Shown one piece after another: positions 35,942 to 48,095 of a stretch of 64,000 bases of DNA. Position 1 is the first letter of the stretch, and each line of letters opens with the position of its first letter. This DNA is from Sphagnum compactum (Eukaryota > Bryophyta > Sphagnopsida > Sphagnales): the NCBI GenBank assembly GCA_965153455.1, contig OZ234499.1, forward strand, positions 558,001-622,000, given 5' to 3'. Under the pieces are notes generated by a model, which did no database searches, had not been told where the DNA came from, and saw nothing but the letters and a program-made list of their open reading frames with translations. Both the position numbers and the translations under genes were made by a program.

Positions 35942-38817
35942 TATTCATTAGTTACATTTTGCATTCGCCACAATTTTTAAAAATGGATGTATAAAAATTT
36001 GGGAAGTCTCACATTTATATTTAAATGGGTTAGTGATTAGGTCAAAATGTTCATGCATGCAAAGTCTAAGGTGTGTGTAGATGTTTAAATTAGAATTTTT
36101 TTCATGTATTAATTTTTTTTACATATATATAAATTAGAATGTATATTTTCCCTTAATTTTCTTTAGGCATGATGGACAAGTTTATTATTGTGAATGTTCA
36201 TGATGCAACACCAAAAAAAACAGCAAAAATAATAAAAATTTCCCCATTTTTTTCTTAGTGTATGAAAAAAAAATCCATGTTAAGAAAATGGATTAGAATT
36301 TAAAATTTATAAGTATTATTATTATTATGAAAATTATCAATATTTTCTATTTATTATTTTCATTTTAAACATGGTTTATCAATTTATGTAAGCTTGTTGT
36401 GTTACATGTTTATGTTTAAATATTAAGAGATGAATTAAAATTTTTCATTTAAAAAAATGAATGAATTATAAATAGTGATAATAATAATGAAATCAATGAG
36501 TTTTTTAACCTTTTCATTTTTTCAATTTTGTAATCTTTTTCAAGATCATCCACAAGAAAATTGGCCATGTTTAGCTATAAGCCATATATGGAGGTACAAA
36601 TTTGTTAAAATATTTTGATATTTTGACTACAAGTCCTAAAATGCATTGTAGAATTATATCATTTAAAAATGTATAAAAATGTATTTAAAAATATTTGGTT
36701 AGTGTTAATGGCCTTTCTTATGTTTGCAAAATGGTGGAAATTCCTCAAAAAAAAATCAATTACATAATTAATATTGTTTTAAATTTTCAAAAAAAAATTG
36801 AATAATGTTTATAATGATCTCAAAGAAAAACTTAAAATTTTTCAAATAAATTTGATATTAGAATTTTTTATGTGTTTGATGTTGGAGTTATTATAATTAC
36901 TTTTAAATTTTTACTCATTAGGAGTAACCTTTGTTTTTTTGAAATTTGTGATTTTAATTTTTTGACAGTTTGTTTTTTGTTGATTACATTTTTTCTCGAA
37001 TTTGCACTATTTTTTCCATTTTTTTCCCAACAAGAATTGCCAAGTTAAGAAACTTTGAAACCAAAAAAATATGTTAGTTGTTGGGGGGGGGGGGGGGGGG
37101 GGGGGGGAGTAGTCCAACTATTTAAACAAAAAATTTCACCAAATTAATTACTTTTTTAATTTTAAAAAAGAAATAAATGTAAAATATATTCTTACATCAT
37201 TAAAAAAATTATAATATGTTTCAATTGTTTTCAAAGTTAGGTAATAATTATTTGTATCAATGTACAATTCATTTTACTAAAAAAATATGGTCTTGATAAT
37301 TAAATGGTTATATTGACTACTTAATTAATGTTTTTTTTCTGACCAATTTTTGCCAAGTTAAAGGGGCAACAACATTAAGAAAGGTTTTTTTTGAAAGATT
37401 TCTTTTTTCAAATTAAAAAAAAATTCAAATTTTACAATAAAATATAGTAAGCAACCATTATATTGAAAGATTTAAATAAGTTTATAAGTACAAAACTTGT
37501 CTATAACCAAATGTGGCAATTGTTTTATGGATGATTACCATTTTAACAACATTGCAAAAATAAATAAATAAATAAATAGTACCTAATTATATTGGGGAAA
37601 ATAAAAACTTGCAATTCCATAAAAATTAGACATATTTTATGTATTGAAAATCTAATTGTAAAAGATTTCATGAATGCATTTTTGAATTGACATTGAATTT
37701 ACAAAGATTCTAGGTCAATTTAAACAAAAACAAATTGTGGATTTACTCATGAAATGAAACTTTAAGTTATTTTTTAACCTTTTAAATTAATTTTTCGTAA
37801 ATTTATTATTAATATTTTTGAATAAATTATTGATTAAAATATTTTTATATTTTGATTACAAGTCTTAAATTTCATTTTAGAATTATTTCATTTTAAAAAA
37901 TTAAAAATGTAAAAATTAAAAATTAAAAAATATATTTAAAAGATTAAAAAAAATCCTTTGTTGATGTTGATGGCCCTATTTATGTTTGCAAAATGGTGGA
38001 AATCCACCACAAAAAAAACCTTTAGTTCCATCATTAATATTTATTTTATATTTTCAAAAAAATTGGATAAGGTTTATGATGATTTCAAAGATTGAACTTA
38101 AATGTTTTCAAATAAATTTGATGTTGGAATTGTTTATGTGTTTAAAGTAGGAATTATTAAAATTAAGTTAAAATTTTTATTTGTTAGTAATAACATTTTT
38201 TTTTTCAAATTTTTGATCCCAAATTTTTGGCAAGTTCTTACTTTTTTCTTTGCATTTGCACTATTTTTTCCATTTTTTTCCGAACAAGAATTGCCAAGTT
38301 AAGAAAATCTGAAACTGAAAAAACTTGTTGGTTGGGGGGAAGGGGGGTTAATCCAACTACTTAAACCAAAAATTTCACCAAATTAAATTGAGTTTCCTTT
38401 TACAAAGGAAACAAATGGAGAATGTATTTTTACATCATTTAAAAAAAATGTTGTGATTATTTTTCAACGTTGTATTAATGTATGATTAATCTTGTTGAGC
38501 AAATATAGCCTTGATAATTAAATGGCTACATTTACTACTTAATTAATGTTTCTTCTTATGACCAAATTTTGTCAATTTAAGGGGGCAACAACATAAAAAA
38601 AAGATGTTTTTGAAAGAAAAGTTTTTCGAGTAAAATTTAAAGTATATATATACATTAATAATAAAATATCTTAAATAACCATAATATTTGAAAGATTTAA
38701 ACAAGTTGCCAATATCCATAATTTGATTCATTCTTTCCCATCCATCTGACAAGAGTTGAACCCCAATATTTTATATAAGTATTGATTTTTCGATTCTCTG
38801 CTTGAAGTAGCTGCACT

Positions 38818-38905
38818 GTCTGCTAAGAGGCCGAAAGGCGTAGTCGATGGACAACAGGTGAATATTTTTGTACCACCCCCTTGTTGGTCCCGAAGGACTG
38901 GCTAC
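38818..38905 (+). pseudogene. Fragment of plastid-type 23S rRNA gene (nuclear plastid DNA)
   Basis: The stretch around GGCGTAGTCGATGGACAACA, followed by GTGAATATT..TGTACCACCC and CTTGTTGGTCCCGA, matches from memory the conserved middle domain of plastid/cyanobacterial 23S rRNA. In bacteria the same place reads GCGTAGTCGATGG..AACAGGT and AATATTCCTGTAC. Only about 88 bases are recognisable. Small changes are visible, such as TTTT where CC is usual. It sits in the 300-base insertion found only in the second unit of the tandem duplication. Confidence 0.75.
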
Positions 38906-39024
38906 GAACCATGGTGTCGAGGGTTCAAATCCTCTTTTTGGTTGGTTAAGTGGGCATCTTTTCCAGATGAGTTGTGGTTAAGGGTGAAATGCCACTCAAA
39001 CCCAAAGCTAGTTGGTTTTCCTTG
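38906..39024 (+). repeat. tRNA-like/SINE-like segment beside the 23S fragment
   Basis: GTGTCGAGGGTTCAAATCCTC (about 38914-38934) is a typical T-arm with an RNA polymerase III B box (GGTTCAAATCC) and a GAG/CTC stem. No clear 5' tRNA half is present. The following GT-rich sequence up to 39024 ends at the insertion border. It could be a SINE body or the 3' half of an organellar tRNA carried in with the rDNA piece. Confidence 0.45.
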
Positions 39025-39489
39025 ATTATAACCAAATGTGGAAATCTTTTTATGGATGATTAACATTTTAACAACATTGTAAAAATAAGTAAATAAATTT
39101 ATACCTAATCATATTGGGGAAACTATGAACTTGCAAATTTTCAAAAAATGGACATATTTTGTGTAATTAAAATTTTTATAAAAACTTAATAAATGCACTT
39201 TTGAATTCACATTGAATTTACAAAGATTTTAGGTCAATTTAAACAAAAAGATATTTATTGATTTATTCATGAAATGGTATTTTAGCTTGTTTTTTCTACA
39301 TTGTAGATTTTTTTCGTAAATTATAATAATTTTTTTGGATACATTATTGAATAAGCTTTAGTATCATCTTTTCATTTGTAGCATTTGAATACATTTTGTA
39401 AAAAAAAATGTATGTTAAAGTTTGAATTTCCTAAACAATTTCATTCCAAACATGATAAAGTTAATTTATTTTCATTCTTATTCATAAAG

Positions 39490-39700
39490 TCTTAAAGTGA
39501 TTTGGTGGTTAAAACTTTAATGTGTTTCCATGAGGTCTTGGGTTCAATCCTTGATGGATGCATGCATTAATGTATTTTGTACAAATGTAATTTATAAACA
39601 TATACATTATGGTGAATAAACAAACATGTACATCATGCTTAAATGGTGTCAAAAAAGTTTTGTCAAAAAAATTGAAAAATAAAATAAAATAAAATAAACT
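39490..39700 (+). repeat. tRNA-derived SINE
   Basis: TGGTGGTTAAAAC (about 39503-39515) fits an A box, and GGGTTCAATCC (39540-39550) fits a B box at near-normal tRNA spacing. About 130 bases later the sequence ends in an AAAAT-type tail (AATAAAATAAAATAAAATAAA, about 39677-39697). Head, body and A-rich tail together fit a plant SINE of about 200 bases. Confidence 0.55.
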
Positions 39701-41740
39701 TAAATTTTTCTCATAGCATGTACATTTGTCACAACATGTCATGATAAAAATGTAATTGATTCCATGATCCAAGGAAAAAAAAGAAAAAAAAAGGTTATAT
39801 GATGACGTGGCATGTTATTCCACATCATATTAACTTGGGACTTGATATATCCATGTCATAATTTTTTAATTGGAAATTATCTAGTGCAACACGTGGCTAT
39901 TTAAAACGACTAAACATGTTCTAATCAACTAATCCTTTTTAACCAAAACTATACAAGTTACATATTAGGCAATTTTGTTTTATTTCATTAAAACCTAGTG
40001 AATTTGGGTAGTGAAAAAAGACAAGATTTTTTCTTGTGTTATATTATGACTATATTATTAGCTAATCCTTAGTGTTAAAATATTAAGGTCAATTTCACTT
40101 GCAAAGACCTTTTGTCTAATAAATTGTTAATGCACCTCAATGTGTTTTGTCCTTCACAAAATGTTGGGTCATTACCAAGTTGTATAAACTATTAATGAAT
40201 GATAATTGTTGTAAGGCCATTACATTTGCCGAATCTATAAATAGTTAAAATATTCAAACTACTTCACATGTAGCCATGGACACACACTTGTATTTAGTTT
40301 TTATACTTGACAAATTAATTGTTGGTTGTTTTTTATTGTTTCAATTATCTATAACATTCCCTAATGGAAATATAAAACCACTAGTGGATTTCCTAAACTT
40401 GAAAATCTGTTAACCTAATTGGTATCAATGTAACCATTCACCTAAATCTTGTTTCTAACCTCATGGAAAAGTTCATAATGCAAATTATGCTTTATGTACC
40501 TAGGGCTTGCTTGGATCTTATATGAATTGATTCACCATCATTACATAACATAGTTCAAATCTAGCCTAGTGATTGTCATGTAAATCAAGCTTTTTATTAT
40601 GTGTCCGTACATAGGAATGTCCTCCAAAAATTCACCTATGCTTGTTTCAAGTTTCACATTTTATTCTAGTGGAACAAAATATAACTTATAACTTATCCTA
40701 CCATATTTGGACAACATGTTCAAAGACAATTGTGGACTAGGGGAATATCAAGGGATATGGTTATTACTTGATCACCATAAGCATAATTTCCCTAGTGGGT
40801 TTACATAAAGTGAAAAAATCTACATCAAGGAAATCTAAAAGGGGAAGAGGAGAAACTAAGGACAGAAAAGAAAAGAATTAAAACTAAGGACAAAAGAAAA
40901 ACTAAAGGAAACTTGAAAAATTAGGAAGGAAAAAAAAAAGAAAAAAAAAAACTAGGGATGAAAGAATAAATGACACAAGGTGAAACTAAGGATGAAAGTG
41001 AAAACTAGGACTAAAAAACAAGTGGTCACCTAGTCCTAGCACATGCAACTTCTGTCACCATTTCTGACACAACCTCCATTGCCATTGCCTCTTGCAGCTC
41101 AACTTGTTATCAACATTGAAAAGTCGTATAGAGGACGCAACTTAGCTTGTTGCCAACACTGAAAAGCCATACAAAAGATGCTCCCTTGCAAGATTTGTTT
41201 GGATGTTCTTTGACATCTCCATTGGTAACTCACCATTGTTTTCCTTTATCGTCATTGGCCTTGTCATATAATCCTTGAAACTCAAGAAGGTACGAAAACC
41301 ATTCAAAGTGAGAAGTTCTTTAGTAACCTAGGTCAACAACATAAGTTGCAACACATCTCCCAATGGAAGTTGTTACTCCAAGATGAAGAAGAAAATTGCA
41401 AGGTAGATTTATCTTTTTGAACCATGGTGGGATGCAACAAGTTATGTTGGTAGGTGCTTCCACTTAAAATGGTTCTAAATTCCTAGGGTACCTTACAATC
41501 TGGTGGTCAATATTGTGCCCTTTCAATTCCCAAAGAAAATAGTCTGTTGATAAATTTGCCACCCTATGCTATGTTGTCCCTAGCTAGGTACTTGGGAAAG
41601 GAATGGGTGGGTGGGTAGGTGTGAAGGGACATTGTTGGAGGTAGCATTGAAGTGACACGAAAGCAAATCAGAATCTGGCTTGCAACATAATCTGGCCTTG
41701 CCAACTACTCAAGAAATTACCCAAGCAAGAGAGATCCTCT
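39701..41740. other. AT-rich intergenic DNA
   Basis: No gene is seen. Positions 40840-41020 are strongly purine-rich on the plus strand, with repeated AAACTAAGGA(C/T) and AACTAGGGATGAAAG words. Positions about 41099-41190 carry a degenerate duplicate of a ~52-base unit (CAACATTGAAAAG / CAACACTGAAAAG). Confidence 0.5.
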
Positions 41741-41749
41741 TGTACTATA

Positions 41750-42290
41750 GTGGTAGGGCCTTTTATTTTCTAGTTTTGAAGGAAAAAGTTAGATTGATAT
41801 CTGGATACCCAAAGAAGGCAATACGACATCGATCCATTTTTATTGAAACATCCGTTTATCATGTTCCAGTAAAGCTGACTTGCAACAACAACTTGCAAAA
41901 AGTGAGGGTAGGGCCTCTTATTTGCTAGTTTTTGAAGGAAAAAAGAGGACGGGAAAAAATTAATTAGATCAATATTTCCGAAGTGCCCAAAAAAGAAGAA
42001 GATAAGGTAATCTCATGACATCAACCCATTTTTTCTTGAACATCCATTTATCATGTTCAAGTAAAGTAGACTTGCAACAAAAGTGAACTTGGAAAAAAAA
42101 AACCCCATCAATCCAATTTTTTCTCAAACATCCATTTATCATGATCAAGTAAAGTAGAGTTGCAACAAAAGTGAACGTCCAAAAAAAATAATCCATCAAT
42201 CCATTTTTTTTCTTGAACTCCATATATCACGTTCAAATAAAGTAGACTTGCAACAAAAGTGAACTTGCAAAAAACAAAACCCATCTTAAG
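41750..42290. repeat. Minisatellite of ~83-bp units with a larger duplicated border
   Basis: Three consecutive units centred at about 42035, 42118 and 42200 share CATCCATTTATCATG(T/A)TCAA, then GTAAAGTAGA(C/G)TTGCAACAA and AAGTGAAC. A degenerate fourth copy lies at about 41840-41900. A larger unit starting GTAGGGCCT(T/C)TTATTT occurs at about 41752 and 41908. There is no coding content. Confidence 0.85.
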
Positions 42291-45168
42291 TAAACCTCAT
42301 CATATCAACTGACGTTATATAGACTTTACACCAATTGCATTAGGGGAGAGTCAACCAGATGGGACACAAACCAGCCACCCGCCAAAAGTGAACTCAATCT
42401 TTCTTTTAAAGATGTGCAAATGGGTATCCATGGGAACCTAAGTGAGACTTTTTCCCAAGCAAGTTGGGACACAAGAGCTTAGGTGCAAAGTCAGCTTTGC
42501 ATGGTGATCTAACACGTCACTTCTCCCTCTTTACAAATAAATCCACTTTACTCTAACAACAACAAAGCCCAAGAGAATCAACCCCATGTTGGTGGACCTT
42601 TTAAAGTATGCAGAGCTTTTAAGGTACAGTTAGTTGGATTTTCCCCAGTACCCACATGGTGGACTTTTGTTTTGAAGTGGTGTACCTAGTACCTACTACT
42701 ACACATGGGACCTTTGGTGACCTTTGGTGAGCTTGGTTCCAGAGTCCTCTTCTCTAAATGAGTAAAAAATGTGATTTCAATAACTGTATATGCACATATA
42801 TATACATATAGTCTATGTTTTGTTTTGTCCTTTGATGACTCATCAACTCCCTTGTCAATTTCCCTTTGGTGCTTGTGTCCATTAAGCAATAGTTGCTAAC
42901 CTATGGGGACTCTTTTGAATTACTCCTAACATAACAACCTCGTCGAAATGTCACAATGCAGGGTTTCTTTTTAAGGATTTTTGTGATGTAGTTAAAGTGG
43001 CAATCATAAAGAAAATAGTTTAGCCCAATTTGGTTACATACTAATATGAAAGTAGAAAGAAAATAAAGAATCCTTCTACATTCTTGGCTACCTTCTAGAA
43101 CTTCTCATAAAAATCTTGCAATTTGTATTTTTTTTTCAAAATTTGATGAACTTGGATTATTTCTTCCATGAAAAATCCTTTGTATAGATTGAAACCATAT
43201 TTTTCAGGTCGAAATTTGGCGAAAATTCACCAGTAAAGGAAATATCCACAGTGTATTTGGAGGGTGCTTTACTAATGCAATTTCCCATTCCAGCCTGGAG
43301 AGGGGAATTTCACATAAGAGCATTGGGAGATTCACATAAGGCAATGACAGCCCTAGATTTCCTTGGCAGTGATTTTATTTTATTTTTCATATTTTTTCAT
43401 AATAAATTCATAAATTCATAATTTATTCTTCACAAATATTTCATAATAATTTTTCACGGGCCACATAAAAAAATGAGAATGTATGCAATTTGACAAGCTA
43501 AAAGAGGAGGGTGCAACCACCACAAGGTGGCCAGAAAAGAAAACACTGGTACTCGGTTGCTACAAAACATCAGTGCCTTTTCCCATACACAATTTAATTT
43601 AATTCACGGTTTAATTTATGAAAGAGATGTCCAAACCAGCGTTTTCATGTGTGGTGAATTTTTTTCCACAAAAATTTCTCTTGAATATACATTTTTTTTC
43701 AAAAAGAAAATTGCCAAAAATTGAAAATTTTCTAAAAAATTCATCATCTTTTTACTCATCATTCAAGCTAGCGAATTTTTAAAAAGGATTTAAAGAAATT
43801 TCTACTTTCATAGCCGATCTATAGCCACACGTGGCTAAATCTCCTTGTGGATGATCGCCAATGCGGCAACATCACAAAATTGAACAAAATGACACCCATA
43901 CTTATGTTGGTATGTCAATTTAAAAACACTAGTCCATTTCAGTGTTTTTTTTCTGTTGCCACTTGGTGACAAGAAGATTTCCAGTGTGACTCATACAAAG
44001 GATTTTTCTGAAAAAAACAATGCACCACAGTCCCCGGATTTTGAGGATTTTTTTCCTTCCAAAATTGCCATATTTAGACAATAAATTCCATCAGGTTGCC
44101 AAAATATGGCAGGATTCATAAGATTTTCTACTTTCCTTTCTAACCTGGCCAATTCGTCTTGTGGATGATAGCCAGTGTGAACATCACAAAATTGAGGGAA
44201 AAAACCAAAAAAAAAAAAAAAAACCCTGGACTCCATTCATATTTCCATTGCAAGCTTAATGTGCAAATTGATCACAATAAAATTTCATGCTTGGGTTGTT
44301 ATGGGTTCCCCCCCTTGAACCCTAAATAGCAAGGAGAGAGATAGAGAGAGAGAGTGTGTGTATACACGTATGAATTTCAGGCAATGGGACAAAATGAGGA
44401 TTGTAAAGTGTATCAAAGTGCTGATTTGATAGTTTGGAAGTGGACCCAACTTTTTCTTTTTTCTTTTTTCAATATGTTTCTTCCAGTTTTCGAAACTTAC
44501 AATATTTCAACTACCTCACATGCCAAACTTTGGAAAGAGCATCTCAACAAAAGTGCCAACAACTCTTGTTTTTGCTCTCATTTTTCAATGACAAAATTTG
44601 GCTGACATTTCATGTGATGTGTGGAGGAGATATCTAATGTATACTGTAGGACCCATGTTGACTTTGTTTTTGGTTTTGCCCAAATTTCTGCTTCCTAGTA
44701 AATTTCCTTCTGCATTTCCAAGAAAATTAAAAAGTGTGAAGAACAAAACCCTTTTTTCAATCACATGGATGGGCTGACCTCATGAGCTTATCCTCTTTTT
44801 TTCTCAAGCCTTGCTTGTTCTAAATCCTAAAGTATATATCTAGAGCAGATGTGTTGAAGTTCCTCACCTCTATGTATACTCCTTGTTCTTTTCAGTGAAC
44901 AGAAAAACACACTATCAAAACACACTTTGCCTCAAACATGTAGGCTACTACTACTATGTTCAATTCATTGCCATAAACATGTTGAATCATTTCTATTTTG
45001 TTTACATGTTTTCTTAGGCAGCTGCCAACAAAGAGAACAGACGTATGTGGTTGGGTTTGGGAGATTTTCTGTTACTCCCCTTCTCTGCTTTTCCCAAGAG
45101 AAAGCATATGATTAGTGTATTCTAGAGAGTTGTGAGGTTGAATTGGTTTTGGTGTGCTAGGTGAGCAT
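42291..45168. other. Intergenic DNA and 5' flank of the LURP-one-related gene
   Basis: Mostly AT-rich and non-coding. GGTGACCTTTGGTGA is a small tandem duplication near 42715. A (GA)n/(GT)n microsatellite lies at 44335-44363, and an A-run at 44207-44222. TATATATC at 44833-44840, 330 bases before the start codon, could be the TATA box of the next gene. Confidence 0.4.
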
Positions 45169-46858
45169 ATGGGTAGTTTAAGAGAGATGGGTGGACCGGT
45201 GATAGGCAAACAGTATTGCTCTTTTGATGCAACCCAGTACACGATTAAACATGCTGGGCAGAGACCTGCATTGATTGATAAGTGGGAGATGATAGATGCG
45301 AATGGGGCTATGGTTTTTGAGGCTGTTAAACTGAAGACAACTTCCAACACATGGTCTTTCAAGTATGAAACACGAGTGTTGGATGCTGAGGGGAAACTTG
45401 TTACTCGCTTCAAGTTCACGGTATGTACCTAGACATCTACGGTAATATTCAATTCAATTTGGAGTTAAAAATTCTCATTCTTCACTAATGTTTGAGGATA
45501 TAATTAGCACTATGCATAGAACGATGTGTCAATAAAACATAGTCGTGCAAAGTAGAGAATAAGAATTGTGATTAAAGACCTTCGTCCACCCAAGTTGAAG
45601 TTATTAGCATGTCCCAATTATCCGAACTATAAAGATCACGTTTCTTGTAAGCTAGAAGTGATGTACAATGTCTATTTTCATTGCAATATTATTACTAATG
45701 CTTTAGGGTTATTGAAACAAGAGAGTTCATGTAGGCCATGGACATAGGTCAAATTGAATCTGATAGTATTTTTGTCTTAAGAAAAAAATTGCAATTTTCA
45801 AAATGGACAGCATTCAATAGAATACATCTTGATGAATTTGATCAAGCTAAAGTAAATCTATTGTGAATAATGTCACTATGTTGGGGTTAAGCCAAAGGGA
45901 TACATCATCTCATGTCAACTATTAACATTTGCAGCACCTTGGGTTTGGTATATGTATTGGGATGATTATGACAATTGCAAATCTTTTTGTGTGTAACGAC
46001 CATATTTTTGGATAATGTTGTAGGGAAGTAAATGGGAAGTGTTCGATGAAGAAAGTGATGACATTATTTGCATCGTGAAGGAGGAGAAGTTGAACTTCAA
46101 AGTGTTTCGTTCTTCCAACTTGCAAGGGAAAATTCCAGATTACAAGACAAAGAGCAATAAGATTAGCCTTTGCATGCCTTTGAGTCTTGTCATTCTTCAT
46201 GGAAAAGAACCCCTTGCAGAGGTACATTACAAACCTTGGTCCTTACTCAATGTATTCAAGTGGTCAAACTTTTGGTATACACAACAAGAGATCACAATCT
46301 ACTTAATAGAATACTAACTTGTGGGTAGCACTCCTGAAATCCTTTGTTGGGTTTTCCTTTCACATTTCAGTATTTCACAAATTTTCCAAGTGGTCTCATG
46401 AAAATTTGACATTCTTTCAAAGTAGAGAAGACAATCTACTTAATAGAATACTAACTTTTGGTAGCACTCCTGAAATCCTTTGTTGGGTTTTCCTTTCATA
46501 TTTTAGTATTGCACAAACTTTCCAAGTGATCTCACGAAAATTTGACATTCTTTCAAAGTGACAAAACAATCGTAATAAAACAATTAAGAAGCCCAATTAT
46601 AATGTTTTGTTTTTCTTACTTCTTTAAAAAAAAAACCATCCATTTTGACATTCTAACAATTTACAAAATGTGAGTGTGTGACTACTTTGGCTCTTGTAGG
46701 TGTTGAAGAAAAGCAAGTGGCTCCAACTCAACGAATACAGAGTGGAACTGAATGAAGGTGCTGACATGGTCTTTGTCCTACTCCTTGTTCTAATGATGCA
46801 TGATATGGAACGGATGTCTGCGACACTGAATGCTGTTTCACAAATTCACTCCTTATGA
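45169..46858 (+). CDS. LURP-one-related (LOR, DUF567, tubby-C-like) protein
   Basis: Three exons, 45169-45420, 46024-46221 and 46700-46858, all phase 0 with GT-AG borders, give 202 aa. The layout fits the LOR family: the first strands with WEMIDANGAMVFEAVK, then LDAEGKLVTRFKF, WEVFDEESDDIICIVKEEKL in exon 2, and in exon 3 a C-terminal YRVELNEGADMVFVLLLVLM helix. That helix corresponds to the buried VDYAFI-type helix that closes the tubby-like barrel. In Arabidopsis, LURP1 is induced on pathogen attack, but most LOR proteins have no proven biochemical role; phospholipid binding is inferred from the fold. Positions 1-8 precede the core. No signal peptide is seen. Intron 2 contains a 141-bp tandem duplication. 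Confidence 0.8.
46289..46560. repeat. 141-bp tandem duplication in intron 2 of the LURP-one-related gene
   Basis: ACAATCTACTTAATAGAATA begins at about 46289 and again at about 46430. The two units run through GTAGCACTCCTGAAATCC to TTTGACATTCTTTCAAAGT and differ at only a few positions. The high similarity suggests a recent duplication. Confidence 0.92.
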
Positions 46859-48095
46859 GTTTTTATCCACTTATGAAGCTTAAAACCATTCTTCAACTTT
46901 TAATCACCAATGTTTCTTATGTTTTGAAAAATCAGCTACTTCATAGAACCTTAGGTATACACTCACTACCTTCAATGAATCTTGCCCTAGACAAAAAAAG
47001 GCTTGTAGTCAATAAACACATTCTACATGAATTTGTATACTGTATAGATCACACATACATCTATGTATATGCTATACTCTATATACAATGTACAAGCTAC
47101 ATTTGTTGTGTGGTAAAAGTTGATTTTGTGATTTCTATTATCTACACTCATTTGAATCATTGGTAGTTCCTACTTACAGTCTAGGTAAGGTAGTAATTCA
47201 ATGGATAGAGAATTACTTAGAATTCAGAGAGGATTTGAAAAGCCATTGCTCTCGGTTAGGTTTAGGATATTTTTTGATTAAAACAAATTGTTGCAATTCA
47301 GTCCATATAGCTGACTTTGCCTCTTAAGATCTCACCTTCACTTCCAATAAGAGAGTTAAGTCATCGACTATGTTCAGCAATGGGAGCATTTGAACGGGAG
47401 CATTATTTTAATTGACAGTTGTGACTAACAACACATAATAGACTTTTGAAAAGAAATAAATTGAGTGCAGTGAAATTGCTCCCTTTTCAAACTAAATGGC
47501 CGCTCCAAGTATTCTTTAATTCGAGATTTTATTTTCAACAAATGTATGACACCATACATTTGCATAGATAAAACATATTTCTAACAAATTCATGTCGGTC
47601 AACAATTGAAGGCCTTACACAAAGAGGGATGAGTTCGGATGATAGGTTGCATTGACTTAGAGGTGAGAACTTCATGAATTGGAGGAGAGGATATTTGGGT
47701 TTTCCAAATTTGATATACCATGTTCTTCCATGTCTCTGGATAATTCTGCCAGGAGCTACTGTTCAGGCAATCCTCCTCATTAGACATGAGTGGCAAGCAC
47801 AGAGATGGTGTAGATGCACTCCACCTGCTAACATCAAATTCATGTTTCATCTCTGATTGACCTTCTATGCTCAATTAGTTACATGCACTTGAACTGGTTT
47901 GAGGCAGCAACCCAATGCAAAGCTAAGCAAACACGCTATGCTGCAGACTCTGCACAGTACCATAATCTCCCTTCAGACGTGAGAGATGATAACTGTACCC
48001 ATTTCAAGTCCAAGGTGTGGATGATTGTTCCTGCAGTTGGTGAAGTCCTGAATGCTAGCCAGCAATAATGGCAATCTCCATGATGAAAGGGATCA
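46859..48095. other. Convergent intergenic region between the LURP-one-related gene and SDF2
   Basis: This contains the 3' flanks of two genes that point toward each other. Open frames at 47599-47874 (minus) and 47883-48068 (plus) lack recognisable motifs and are probably chance frames. Nothing else is seen. Confidence 0.45.

Larger units (their letters stand above)
36595..39300. repeat. Diverged tandem duplication, ~1.25-kb unit, AT-rich
   Basis: Unit A is about 36595-37825 and unit B about 37826-39300. Matching landmarks are ATGTTTGCAAAATGGTGG (36720 / 37984), AAGAATTGCCAAGTTAAGAAA (about 37032 / 38287), the G-run block (37083-37107, 25 G / 38335-38347, interrupted), ATAACCAAATGTGG (37503 / 39028) and AGGTCAATTTAAACAAAAA (about 37711 / 39229). 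Unit B is longer by a net 300 bases because of an insertion at about 38710-39024. Neither unit has coding potential. Confidence 0.9.

Noticed and set aside
41960-42280. CRISPR-like array of spaced repeats
   Set aside because: The units are ~83-bp diverged minisatellite copies with drifting spacers in eukaryotic nuclear DNA; there are no cas genes.
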